The notes beneath the pieces were generated by a model. The model did not search any database. It was not told where the DNA came from and saw only the letters and a program-made list of their open reading frames with translations. Positions 1-6,259 of a stretch of 64,000 bases of DNA are shown here, in pieces (positions within the stretch are counted from its first letter, which is position 1; the number at the start of each line of letters is the position of its first letter). A program made the position numbers and the translations under genes. The stretch comes from Hyphomicrobiales bacterium (GTDB lineage: Bacteria > Pseudomonadota > Alphaproteobacteria > Rhizobiales > Rhizobiaceae). The DNA lies in assembly GCA_900471515.1 (NCBI GenBank), contig UCFC01000030.1, forward strand, positions 98,948-162,947. Direction: 5' to 3'.

Positions 1-27
1 CCGACGGTTAACGTTCGACATTAACCA

Positions 28-43
28 TTAACGGAACATTAAC
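28..43. promoter_or_regulatory. CtrA-type binding site (TTAA-N7-TTAAC)
   Basis: The sequence TTAACGGAACATTAAC matches the alphaproteobacterial CtrA consensus TTAA-N7-TTAA exactly. Further TTAAC half sites lie at 8-12 and 21-25, so the first 45 bases hold four half sites. It sits 18-33 bases before the first gene, which suggests cell-cycle control of that gene. The motif is seen directly; the binding is inferred. Confidence 0.6.
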
Positions 44-60
44 TTTATGTAAGTTTATCC

Positions 61-918
61 GTGTCGACCCCTGACCTAGGCTTGGATCATTCCACAGCCC
101 CCGGAAAGTCAGGTGTTTCGATGCATCAGATGGAAATGATCAATCGCCGGACATGGAGCAGTCCGCTCTCGCGGCGCGACTATCGCAACAGCAGCGGCTT
201 CATCAATGAAGGCGAGCGCACGGTGTTTGGCATCGGCCTTGCGAATGCCGCAGGCGGCAGCGTTCTCGATATTGGCGTCGGCGGCGGCCGCACGGCAGCG
301 CTTCTCGCCAGACAGGCCAGCCACTATGTCGGTATCGACTATACGCCTGAAATGGTGACGCTTGCGCGGTCGAACCATCCGGGCCTTCGTTTTGAAAACA
401 TGGATGCGCGCGATCTGTCGGCCTTTGCCGCCGGCACCTTCGATCTAGTCGTTTTCAGCTATAACGGCATCGATTCCGTCGATGCCGACGGGCGCAGATC
501 GGTCCTGCGCGAGGTTTCGCGTGTGCTGAAGGCCGGCGGCACATTCGTTTTCTCGACATTCAATCGCGACTGGCATGGTTTTGGCGCAAACCGCGCCCGC
601 TCGTCCATCATCTGGTCCAACCATCCGGTGAAGCTGAGCTTCCGGCTTCTCAAGCATGCGATGGGACTGGTGCGGGAGCGTCGTTTCGCGCCGCTGGAAG
701 AGCGGGATGGCGAACATGCTATCCTGCTGCATCGCGCCCATGATTTCGGCATCATGGTTTACGCTACAACGCCCGGCCAGCTACGCTCGCAACTCATGGA
801 AAGCGGCTTCAGCGGCGAGCCGCTGCTCTTTTCGGTCGATGGTCGCCCGCTCGCCGGCCAGACGCCGGCAGAGGAGGAATATTTCCACGTCGTGGCGCGC
901 AAGCCGTCACTCAGCTGA
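61..918 (+). CDS. class I SAM-dependent methyltransferase
   Basis: 285 residues with a Rossmann-fold methyltransferase domain. Motif I is VLDIGVGGGRTA (about residues 63-74), followed by the acidic position VGIDYTPEM after strand 2 and a motif IV-like FDLVVFSYNGID. This is the Methyltransf_11/25 type, whose substrates cannot be read from sequence. The frame starts with GTG at 61 without a clear ribosome site; the ATG at 121 (MHQMEMINRR) with AGGTG upstream is a good alternative and would still leave the whole domain. A full CtrA box lies just upstream. Substrate unknown. Confidence 0.85.
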   Translation: MSTPDLGLDHSTAPGKSGVSMHQMEMINRRTWSSPLSRRDYRNSSGFINEGERTVFGIGLANAAGGSVLDIGVGGGRTAALLARQASHYVGIDYTPEMVTLARSNHPGLRFENMDARDLSAFAAGTFDLVVFSYNGIDSVDADGRRSVLREVSRVLKAGGTFVFSTFNRDWHGFGANRARSSIIWSNHPVKLSFRLLKHAMGLVRERRFAPLEERDGEHAILLHRAHDFGIMVYATTPGQLRSQLMESGFSGEPLLFSVDGRPLAGQTPAEEEYFHVVARKPSLS

Positions 919-1080
919 TCAGCCGAAACGCTCGCTCAGGAAGCCGGCGGGAGCCTTTTCGCCGACAAGCCGATCGGTCTTATGCGCGGTAACGGGGGCG
1001 TGCGGCTGGTAGCTGACGGCGACGAGCAGGCCGCAGGTGATTGCACAGCCGATGGCAAGCAACATCATTCGGATACGCAT
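919..1080 (-). CDS. small single-pass membrane peptide, 53 aa
   Basis: An ATG at 1080 opens a 53-codon frame starting MRIRMMLLAIG. Two or three arginines precede a hydrophobic segment (residues 5-22), then a short polar tail ends in LSERFG. This is an N-in/C-out membrane anchor or an uncleaved signal sequence. The stop abuts, with no spare base, the stop of the convergent methyltransferase gene. No family is recognised. Support is codon use like the neighbours, the tight packing, and the typical arginine plus hydrophobic N-terminus; function unknown. Confidence 0.55.
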   Translation of the reverse strand: MRIRMMLLAIGCAITCGLLVAVSYQPHAPVTAHKTDRLVGEKAPAGFLSERFG

Positions 1081-1114
1081 GACGGATACTCCTGTTACTC
1101 GTGTTTTCCGCTAA

Positions 1115-1269
1115 AACGCGGGGGAAATCGCGAAGTTCCTCCTGCGCGGAAAAGTAAGCCCCGGCGTTCCGCTCAGCCTTGCTGGCCTCGTCTGGGCGGC
1201 GATGGGCTTTATCGGCGGCTGGATCGTCGCGGCGCTGCTAGGGGCCGGCGCAAAACGTGTGGAGCGGTT
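1115..1269 (+). pseudogene. 5' part of a small membrane-protein gene interrupted by an insertion
   Basis: An open frame (in frame after TAA at 1112) encodes a hydrophobic helix containing GLVWAAMGFIGGWIVAALLG followed by a basic stretch AKRVERF. No in-frame ATG, GTG or TTG precedes the hydrophobic part; a purine run at 1120-1127 looks like a ribosome site before KFLLRGK, so the start may be mutated. At 1262-1269 the frame runs into a mobile element. The last codons (GAG CGG TT) recur as GAG CGA TT at 3597, where the same frame continues FQRAVRWRPGYR to a TGA at 3641. Product unknown. Confidence 0.45.
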
Positions 1270-1273
1270 TAAT

Positions 1274-1371
1274 AGGTTTGTCCCAGAGGGAATAAGCAGC
1301 CACTGATTTCATTGGGTTATTTCGGCTCGATAGATTTGATATGTCCCTGAGGTTTTGATTGATATGTCTCC
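1274..1371. repeat. left end of the element: three TGTCCC-type repeats
   Basis: Copies are GGTTTGTCCCAG (from 1275), TTGATATGTCCCTGAGG (1336-1352) and TTGATATGTCTCC (1358-1370). The two inner copies share TTGATATGTC and are 22-23 bp apart, the same spacing seen between copies at the right end. They read as transposase-binding sites. The rest of 1307-1668 holds no convincing gene. Confidence 0.6.
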
Positions 1372-1668
1372 AATGTTCGGCTCTTGTTAGTCGGGCAACA
1401 AAAAGGCCCCGAAACCGGAACCTTTGAAACCTTAGATTATGATGATGTGGTATGCCGCCAGTCGGTCGAAAGTGATTCTCCGTCGCAACTCCAGCCAGCA
1501 CTTTTGAGAAGGCTGATCATTTCGGTATCAAGCGGTCATGGGGGGTGGCCTCGAAAGCCAGGGCGGCAGGGAAAAGTGGACGTAGACCCAGACCTCTTTG
1601 AAATTCGAAGCCGCCCTTGCAGCCGGCACAGACCCGTTCGATCATGATCTCCATAGGGAGATCGAGTG

Positions 1669-1803
1669 ATGACTGAATCGGTAATTGTCACATGCACGCC
1701 GTACATAGACGCAGCGCTACTTTCGGCACGTCAAGGACACCTGCGGTCAGTTGAGTACTTTACGCGGTCTGGGGAGCAATTGGACGATAGCCGCTACGAA
1801 TAA
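1669..1803 (+). CDS. possible 44-aa peptide within the element
   Basis: ATG at 1669 follows a good ribosome site (AGGGAG, 1655-1660) and overlaps as TGATG the stop of a short upstream frame ending DPFDHDLHREIE. The peptide begins MTESVIVTCTPYID and ends at TAA 1801-1803. No family is recognised. It could be a relic of a longer gene. From 1804 to 2060 nothing further is supported. Confidence 0.3.
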   Translation: MTESVIVTCTPYIDAALLSARQGHLRSVEYFTRSGEQLDDSRYE

Positions 1804-2060
1804 GGTTGGCTTTCAAGATTTTGACATTTTCTTTCCGCTCCGAGGCTTCCCTAATTGCGTCGACGCCGCCAGTCGACCTTTGCGGGCAGAAACAGTAGTT
1901 GCGAGAGCGATCCGTTCCCGAAAGATGGCCATTGGCAAAACGTTCCATAGACGATTACTCTAAGAAAACACACGCGACGTCTTTCAGATCGTTTGCGGTG
2001 CATCTGTGAGCGTTGCTTCAACCTGTGGTCGCCTTCGGCAAGTTCTATCGAAAGGCACAT

Positions 2061-2267
2061 ATGCATAATCTGGCTGCCGCTCTGGCAATCACCCTGTCCT
2101 ATCTGGATGGACGCTCATCGAAGTCCACTGAGGATGATGATGTTGAGGTTTTAGAGGCTGTCGCCGCAGAGCTTCAGAACGCTCCATCGGACGAAAAGAA
2201 CGCGGTGATCTCAGCTCTAGTTCACATCGGTAGGGCCGATCTCGTGGACGGTTTGGGTTTGAACTAG
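2061..2267 (+). CDS. small hypothetical protein, 68 aa
   Basis: ATG at 2061 is preceded by GAAAGG at good spacing. The 68-residue product starts MHNLAAALAITLSYLDG, has an acidic middle (STEDDDVEVLEAVAAEL) and ends in LVHIGRADLVDGLGLN. The pattern suggests an all-helical soluble protein. An in-frame upstream extension to 2013 exists but lacks a ribosome site. It lies inside the mobile element, head-on towards the protease gene. No function can be assigned; its size and charge would suit an immunity or antitoxin role, but nothing shows this. Confidence 0.5.
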   Translation: MHNLAAALAITLSYLDGRSSKSTEDDDVEVLEAVAAELQNAPSDEKNAVISALVHIGRADLVDGLGLN

Positions 2268-2608
2268 ATTCACGAGAGAGCACGCTTGCATAGCGTACCT
2301 CTGGGAAGATATCGCAGACCTAATTCTGGATGTCGTGCGCGCGTCGACCAGTACCCATTGGGACGCTTATCATGCAATTCGTCGACGGGTGCTGTTTGAG
2401 GGTCGCGGATTGACCGAGTACGACGATCACCATCCCGATGATCATCGGGATGGAATCCCGCTCTTACTTCTGTGGGGAAATAGTGGGAGCTGCCCGTCTC
2501 GATTTGGCGGTCAATGACCTGAAGTTTCATCCGGCTGCGATTAGAGCCTCGGCGGCTTTGAATAAGCGAAAGAGAGATCAAGTAGACGCTGAACCGATTT
2601 TGCCTTGA
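2263..2608 (+). pseudogene. broken GNAT-type acetyltransferase gene fragment
   Basis: One frame reads THWDAYHAIRRRVLFEGRG, then TEYDDHHPDDHRDG and IPLLLLWG. This resembles the N-terminal half of GNAT proteins of the type WxAYHxIRRxVLF...YDxxHPDD...HPLLL. At about 2473-2478 (GTGGGGAAATAG) the match jumps by one base to EIVGAARLDLAVN, the next conserved strand, in a different frame. The acetyl-CoA loop (Q/R-x-x-G-x-G/A) and everything after it are missing. The fragment has no clear start and runs to about 2515 as recognisable homology; the frame stops at 2608, inside the 3' end of the protease gene on the other strand. Confidence 0.6.
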
Positions 2609-3332
2609 TGAAGTGAATGACTCCTCCGCCAGCACGGTTGATGATCCCCGCGAACTTCAAAACGATCTCATCGCCATGCAGGACAGTAGCAAAGACCGAC
2701 CCTCCAGATAGCCCGTTCGGGTCGAAGTCCATCGCTCCAACTAATCGACACGATCCTAGTGCCGGGTCGGAGGGAGCCTTCTCCGGATCGCATGTCATTG
2801 ATCTGATGACAGTACCGACATGGTTATTGTCGAAAATATCATAGGTCTGATCATCAAACGGACACCCGTAGGCATGGTAGCCAAGGACCTCGTCTGCGTC
2901 TTCCAAGACGTCATTGTTGCGCAACGTGAAGAAGCGCCTGCCCAGAGAGGCCTTTACCTCGACCTGTTCAGTAAAATCGAAAACGCACAGGTCGACCTCA
3001 TCGCTACCGGTTTGCTGTACCGATGCCTTGAAGCGCGTGTAGCCCGCTGAACTGATGTAGGTGTTTTCATCGAGGAACAACACCCCGATTTCTTCCTCCC
3101 GAACATCCCGCAATTGATGGGCAGTGCAGACGAGGAAGTTCCTGCCGCGGTAGAGCAGTCCTGTTGCCGATCCCTTCAACTGCACCGGAAAGGCTTCGAC
3201 GCCCGTATATCTCACCAGGTTCTGGCAGAACACGTGAAGCCGTGATTGTAGAGAATTGGCCGGAACCAGTAGACCATGCACCCGAATGCTGGTCCGAACT
3301 TTCCTGTCCAACAGCGTCGTCAATTCGTCCAT
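2541..3332 (-). CDS. stand-alone trypsin-like serine protease
   Basis: 263 residues with the three landmarks of a chymotrypsin/trypsin-fold protease in the expected order: histidine in FLVCTAHQ (H72), aspartate in DEVDLCVFDF (D114) and serine in NGLSGGSVF (S209, GxSGG). Residues 54-61 (GSATGLLY) match the strand entering the first barrel. There is no signal peptide, membrane segment or PDZ domain, so it is probably cytoplasmic and not an HtrA. An N-terminal stretch of about 50 residues has no assigned role. It is the only intact sizeable gene in the element, so it is the likely cargo. Substrate unknown. Confidence 0.7.
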   Translation of the reverse strand: MDELTTLLDRKVRTSIRVHGLLVPANSLQSRLHVFCQNLVRYTGVEAFPVQLKGSATGLLYRGRNFLVCTAHQLRDVREEEIGVLFLDENTYISSAGYTRFKASVQQTGSDEVDLCVFDFTEQVEVKASLGRRFFTLRNNDVLEDADEVLGYHAYGCPFDDQTYDIFDNNHVGTVIRSMTCDPEKAPSDPALGSCRLVGAMDFDPNGLSGGSVFATVLHGDEIVLKFAGIINRAGGGVIHFIKAKSVQRLLDLSFAYSKPPRL

Positions 3333-3536
3333 TTGTGAATCACTGGAGTGGAGGCTCGTACGACGAGCATGCCATCATCGCGACCGGAGCATCAAGATGA
3401 GGAAGTGGATGCCCGTTGGAGAACGTTCGAAGTCAGCATCACGATAAGAGCCATCTCCGCGTTGATCTTTCGCAGGAGAATGCGATTCTTGTAATGAAAT
3501 CAATGATCGTCAGCACAATCAGATTGGCGAAAAAAA

Positions 3537-3593
3537 TCAGGGACAAATCTATTGCAGCGTCAGGGACAAAACAGCGCTCGTGGGGACAAACCT
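3537..3593. repeat. right end of the element: three inverted TGTCCC-type repeats
   Basis: TCAGGGACAAATC (3537-3549), TCAGGGACAAAAC (3560-3572) and GGGGACAAACCT (3582-3593) are regularly spaced (about 23 and 20 bp) and are inverted relative to the left-end copies. The outermost gives the exact 11-bp inverted repeat with 1274-1284. The stretch 3333-3536 between the protease start and this array holds no gene I can support. Confidence 0.65.
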
Positions 3594-3596
3594 TTT

Positions 3597-3641
3597 GAGC
3601 GATTCCAACGTGCGGTGCGGTGGCGACCTGGCTATCGGTGA
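3597..3641 (+). pseudogene. 3' part of the interrupted small membrane-protein gene
   Basis: Directly after the element, GAG CGA TTC begins a frame ERFQRAVRWRPGYR ending at TGA 3639-3641. Joined at the duplicated GAGCG(G/A)TT to the frame ending at 1269, it yields a hydrophobic helix followed by a short arginine-rich tail, as expected for a small inner-membrane protein. The stop lies six bases before the tRNA 3' end. Confidence 0.4.
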
Positions 3642-3646
3642 GAGAA

Positions 3647-3723
3647 TGGTGATCCCGACGCGATTCGAACGCGTGACCCTCAGATTAGGAATCTGATGCT
3701 CTATCCTGCTGAGCTACGGGACC
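3647..3723 (-). tRNA. tRNA-Arg (anticodon CCT)
   Basis: Read on the minus strand, the cloverleaf closes: acceptor GGTCCCG with CGGGATC (one G-U), D arm GCTC/GAGC, anticodon stem TCAGA/TCTGA around loop TTCCTAA, and T arm ACGCG/CGCGT with TTCGAAT. The anticodon is CCT (codon AGG). The CCA end is encoded. Its 3' end faces the mobile element 50 bases away. Confidence 0.95.
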
Positions 3724-3743
3724 ACTCGGATGCCATGCATACA

Positions 3744-3770
3744 AAAGGCTTGGCGTGAAGCCAAGCCTTT
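3744..3770 (-). terminator. rho-independent terminator of the amidohydrolase gene
   Basis: Perfect 11-bp stem AAAGGCTTGGC / GCCAAGCCTTT with a 5-base loop. On the minus strand it ends in a short T run. It lies between the amidohydrolase stop (3797) and the tRNA-Arg 5' end. Confidence 0.7.
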
Positions 3771-3796
3771 TTCAGCGTTTCGGATGCCGTTTCGTT

Positions 3797-4960
3797 TCAG
3801 GCGCCGAGGCGCTGTTCGGCAAGGCGCACCCAGTAGGAAATGCCGTGGGCGATGGCTTCGTCGTTGAAATCGTAGGCGGGGTTGTGCAGGCCGGCGGTGT
3901 CGCCGTTGCCGATGAAGATGAAGGCGCCGGGGCGGGCGTTCAGCATGTAGGAAAAATCCTCGCCGCCCATCATTGGATCGACTTCGGGATTGACGTTGTC
4001 TTCGCCGGCAATATCGGCTGCGATGGCGACGGCATATTCTGTCTCATCCGCATGATTGAAGGTGACGGGGTAGTTGCGGTGGAAGTTGATGTCGGCCTCC
4101 GCGCCATGGGCCGCGCAGATGCCGTTCACGATTTCGCGCAGGCGCGCCTCGGCCTGGGTACGCACGTCTTCGTCCAGCGTGCGGATTGTGCCGGCGAAAG
4201 TGGCGTCATTGGGAATGACGTTGTGGGCGAAGCCGGCATTGAACTTGGTGACGGAGACCACGACCGAGCGCAGCGGATTGACGCTGCGCGAGGCGATCAG
4301 CTGCAGGTTGGTGACGATCTGCGCGCCTGTGGCGATCGGGTCGATCGTGCGGTGCGGCTGGGCGGCATGGCCGCCGCGGCCCTTGATAGTGATGGTGAAT
4401 TCGTCGGTCGCCGCCATGATCGGGCCTTTGCGGGTGGCGAACTGGCCGACAGGCAGGCCCGGCAGATTGTGCATGCCGTAGACCTCTTCGATGCCGAAGC
4501 GCTCCATCATGCCGTCCTTGACCATCAGGTTGCCGCCGCCGCCGCCTTCTTCGGCCGGCTGGAAGATGACAGCGACATTGCCGTTGAAATTGCGGGTCTC
4601 GGCAAGGTATTTCGCGGCACCCAGCAGCATGGCGGTGTGCCCGTCGTGGCCGCAGGCGTGCATTTTTCCCGGCGTTTTCGAGGCCCAGGGCTTGCCGGTG
4701 ATTTCGGTCAGCGGAAGAGCGTCCATATCGGCGCGCAAGCCGACCGTGCGGCTGCCTTCACCCCTGCCCTTGATGAGGCCGACGACGCCGGTGCGGCCGA
4801 TCCCGGTCACGATCTCGTCGACGCCGAATTCCTTCAGCTTTTCAGCGACGAAAGCCGCCGTGTTTTCGACTGCGAAGAGAAGTTCCGGACGCGCATGGAT
4901 GTGACGGCGCCACTCTGCAACTTCGTCCTGAAGTTCGGCGGCTCTATTCAGAATCGGCAT
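3797..4960 (-). CDS. M20 family metallopeptidase / amidohydrolase (hippurate hydrolase type)
   Basis: 387 residues, the usual length for the M20D amidohydrolases that cleave N-acyl or N-aroyl amino acids. The metal-binding residues are visible: HACGHDGH (C103, H105), the glutamate pair in QPAEEGG (E137, E138), YGMHN (H164) and a C-terminal histidine in AGLHNPAYDF. The lid domain sits in the middle (about 180-295). Cytoplasmic, with no signal peptide. It is transcribed alone and ends in a strong terminator. Exact substrate (hippurate, indole-acetyl-amino acid or N-acetyl amino acid) cannot be told. Confidence 0.9.
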   Translation of the reverse strand: MPILNRAAELQDEVAEWRRHIHARPELLFAVENTAAFVAEKLKEFGVDEIVTGIGRTGVVGLIKGRGEGSRTVGLRADMDALPLTEITGKPWASKTPGKMHACGHDGHTAMLLGAAKYLAETRNFNGNVAVIFQPAEEGGGGGNLMVKDGMMERFGIEEVYGMHNLPGLPVGQFATRKGPIMAATDEFTITIKGRGGHAAQPHRTIDPIATGAQIVTNLQLIASRSVNPLRSVVVSVTKFNAGFAHNVIPNDATFAGTIRTLDEDVRTQAEARLREIVNGICAAHGAEADINFHRNYPVTFNHADETEYAVAIAADIAGEDNVNPEVDPMMGGEDFSYMLNARPGAFIFIGNGDTAGLHNPAYDFNDEAIAHGISYWVRLAEQRLGA

Positions 4961-5116
4961 TCTTGGCTTCCTGTAAATGAAATGCGTGGGGCCTGTCTGA
5001 AAGCATCACAAGGGCGTGATGCCTTGGAAATAACTTAGTCAATGACCTTTGCCATGTCATAGCCATATAGGGTAAATAGGGGAAGGTTTCGAGATAATTC
5101 CCTGAAGGACGAGCAC

Positions 5117-6250
5117 TTGTCGACGCGCCACGATCGTTTGTTCGCCGCTTTGCGGCCTTTTTCTTTTATAGCGACAGCAACAGCGGTTCTGGTCTCGTCC
5201 GTTACACTTGCCGAGGCCAATCCGCATATTCTCGTCGACGTGCAGACCGGCCGCGTGCTCGAACATGAGGAAGCCTTCCGCAAGTGGTATCCGGCTTCGC
5301 TCACCAAGCTCATGACCGTCTATACGGTCTTCGACGCCATCCGTTCCGGCCAGATCAGCCTCGATACGCCCGTCGTCATGAGCAAGCGGGCGGCAGCCGC
5401 GCCGCCGGCCAAGATGGGCTTCAAGCCCGGCCAGAAGTTCACGCTCGACAGCGCGCTGAAGATCCTGATGGTCAAGTCGGCCAACGATATCGCTGTGGCC
5501 GTTGCCGAGGCTGTCGGCGGCACGCAGGAAGGTTTTGTCCTTCGCATGAACGCCGAGGCGGCAAAGCTCGGCATGACGGATTCGCATTTCGTCAATCCGA
5601 ACGGCCTGCCGGGCAAGGGGCAATACACGACGGCGCGCGACCTTGCGATCCTGACGGTCGCCCTGCGGCGCGATTTCCCGCAATATGCCGGCTATTTCTC
5701 GCTTGAAGGTTTTACCACCGGCAAACAGAACGTGCCGAATATCAATATGCTGATCGGCCGCTTCGCCGGCGCCGACGGGATGAAGACCGGCTTCATCTGC
5801 GCCTCCGGCTTCAACCAGATCGGTTCGGCTACCCGTAACGGCCGCACGCTGGTTTCCGTCGTGCTCGGCACCGACAGCCTGGCCGCGCGCGCCGATGCGA
5901 CGGCAAACCTGCTGCAGAAGGGCTTTACCACGCAGTTTACGGCCAATGATACGCTCGGTTCACTAAAGCCTTACGGGCCTGGCCAGGACCAGGTGACGGA
6001 CATTACCGCCGATATCTGCAGCGCCAAGGGCGCCAAGGTGCGCAGCGAAACGCGTGACGAAGTCGGCCGCATGAAGGTGCAGTCGCCCTATATTCACGAG
6101 ATGGATCACGAGCCGCAGTTCGTCTTCGCCGGCCTCATTCCCGGCCAGGATCCGCAGCCGGTCGCCCAGAACGACAAGACCGCCAAAGGGGATGCGGTGG
6201 AAGCGCTCGCCAATGTGCCGGTGCCGCTGCCGCGGCCGGCATCCTTCTAG
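5117..6250 (+). CDS. D-alanyl-D-alanine carboxypeptidase (penicillin-binding protein, S11)
   Basis: 377 residues. An N-terminal signal segment (about 10-33, ending LAEA) precedes a serine D,D-peptidase domain with all three motifs: SLTK (S61-K64), SAN (121-123) and KTG (223-225). It trims the terminal D-alanine from peptidoglycan stem peptides in the periplasm. The start is a TTG at 5117 with AAGGAC upstream. The C-terminal part (about 285-377) is proline-rich at the end and lacks an evident amphipathic membrane anchor. The next gene follows 9 bases downstream. Confidence 0.9.
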   Translation: MSTRHDRLFAALRPFSFIATATAVLVSSVTLAEANPHILVDVQTGRVLEHEEAFRKWYPASLTKLMTVYTVFDAIRSGQISLDTPVVMSKRAAAAPPAKMGFKPGQKFTLDSALKILMVKSANDIAVAVAEAVGGTQEGFVLRMNAEAAKLGMTDSHFVNPNGLPGKGQYTTARDLAILTVALRRDFPQYAGYFSLEGFTTGKQNVPNINMLIGRFAGADGMKTGFICASGFNQIGSATRNGRTLVSVVLGTDSLAARADATANLLQKGFTTQFTANDTLGSLKPYGPGQDQVTDITADICSAKGAKVRSETRDEVGRMKVQSPYIHEMDHEPQFVFAGLIPGQDPQPVAQNDKTAKGDAVEALANVPVPLPRPASF

Positions 6251-6259
6251 GGAAAGACC

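Larger units (their letters stand above)
1270..3596. mobile_element. 2.3 kb non-autonomous transposon-like element, flanked by near-identical 8-bp direct repeats
   Basis: The ends carry an 11-bp exact inverted repeat: AGGTTTGTCCC at 1274-1284 and GGGACAAACCT at 3583-3593. Internal copies of the motif (consensus TTTGTCCCTGA) lie at 1340-1350 and 1363-1371 on the left, and inverted at 3537-3549 and 3560-3572 on the right. Flanking direct repeats are GAGCGGTT (1262-1269) and GAGCGATT (3597-3604); if only the five identical bases are the duplication, the element starts at 1267. Several ordered repeats at each end are typical of elements moved by IstA/TniA/TnsB-type DDE transposases. No transposase is present. 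Base composition is visibly more A+T-rich than the flanks. Confidence 0.6.

Noticed and set aside
1238..1501. 87-codon minus-strand frame across the left end of the element
   Set aside because: It covers the terminal repeats and the host junction, so it cannot predate the insertion; no family match seen.
3416..3598. 60-codon frame at the right end of the element
   Set aside because: It runs through the terminal repeats themselves and has no ribosome site or homology-like pattern.
1274..3647. Genomic island integrated at the 3' end of tRNA-Arg by an integrase
   Set aside because: I found no repeat of the tRNA 3' end at the left border and no integrase; the 11-bp inverted repeats and short direct repeats fit transposition better.
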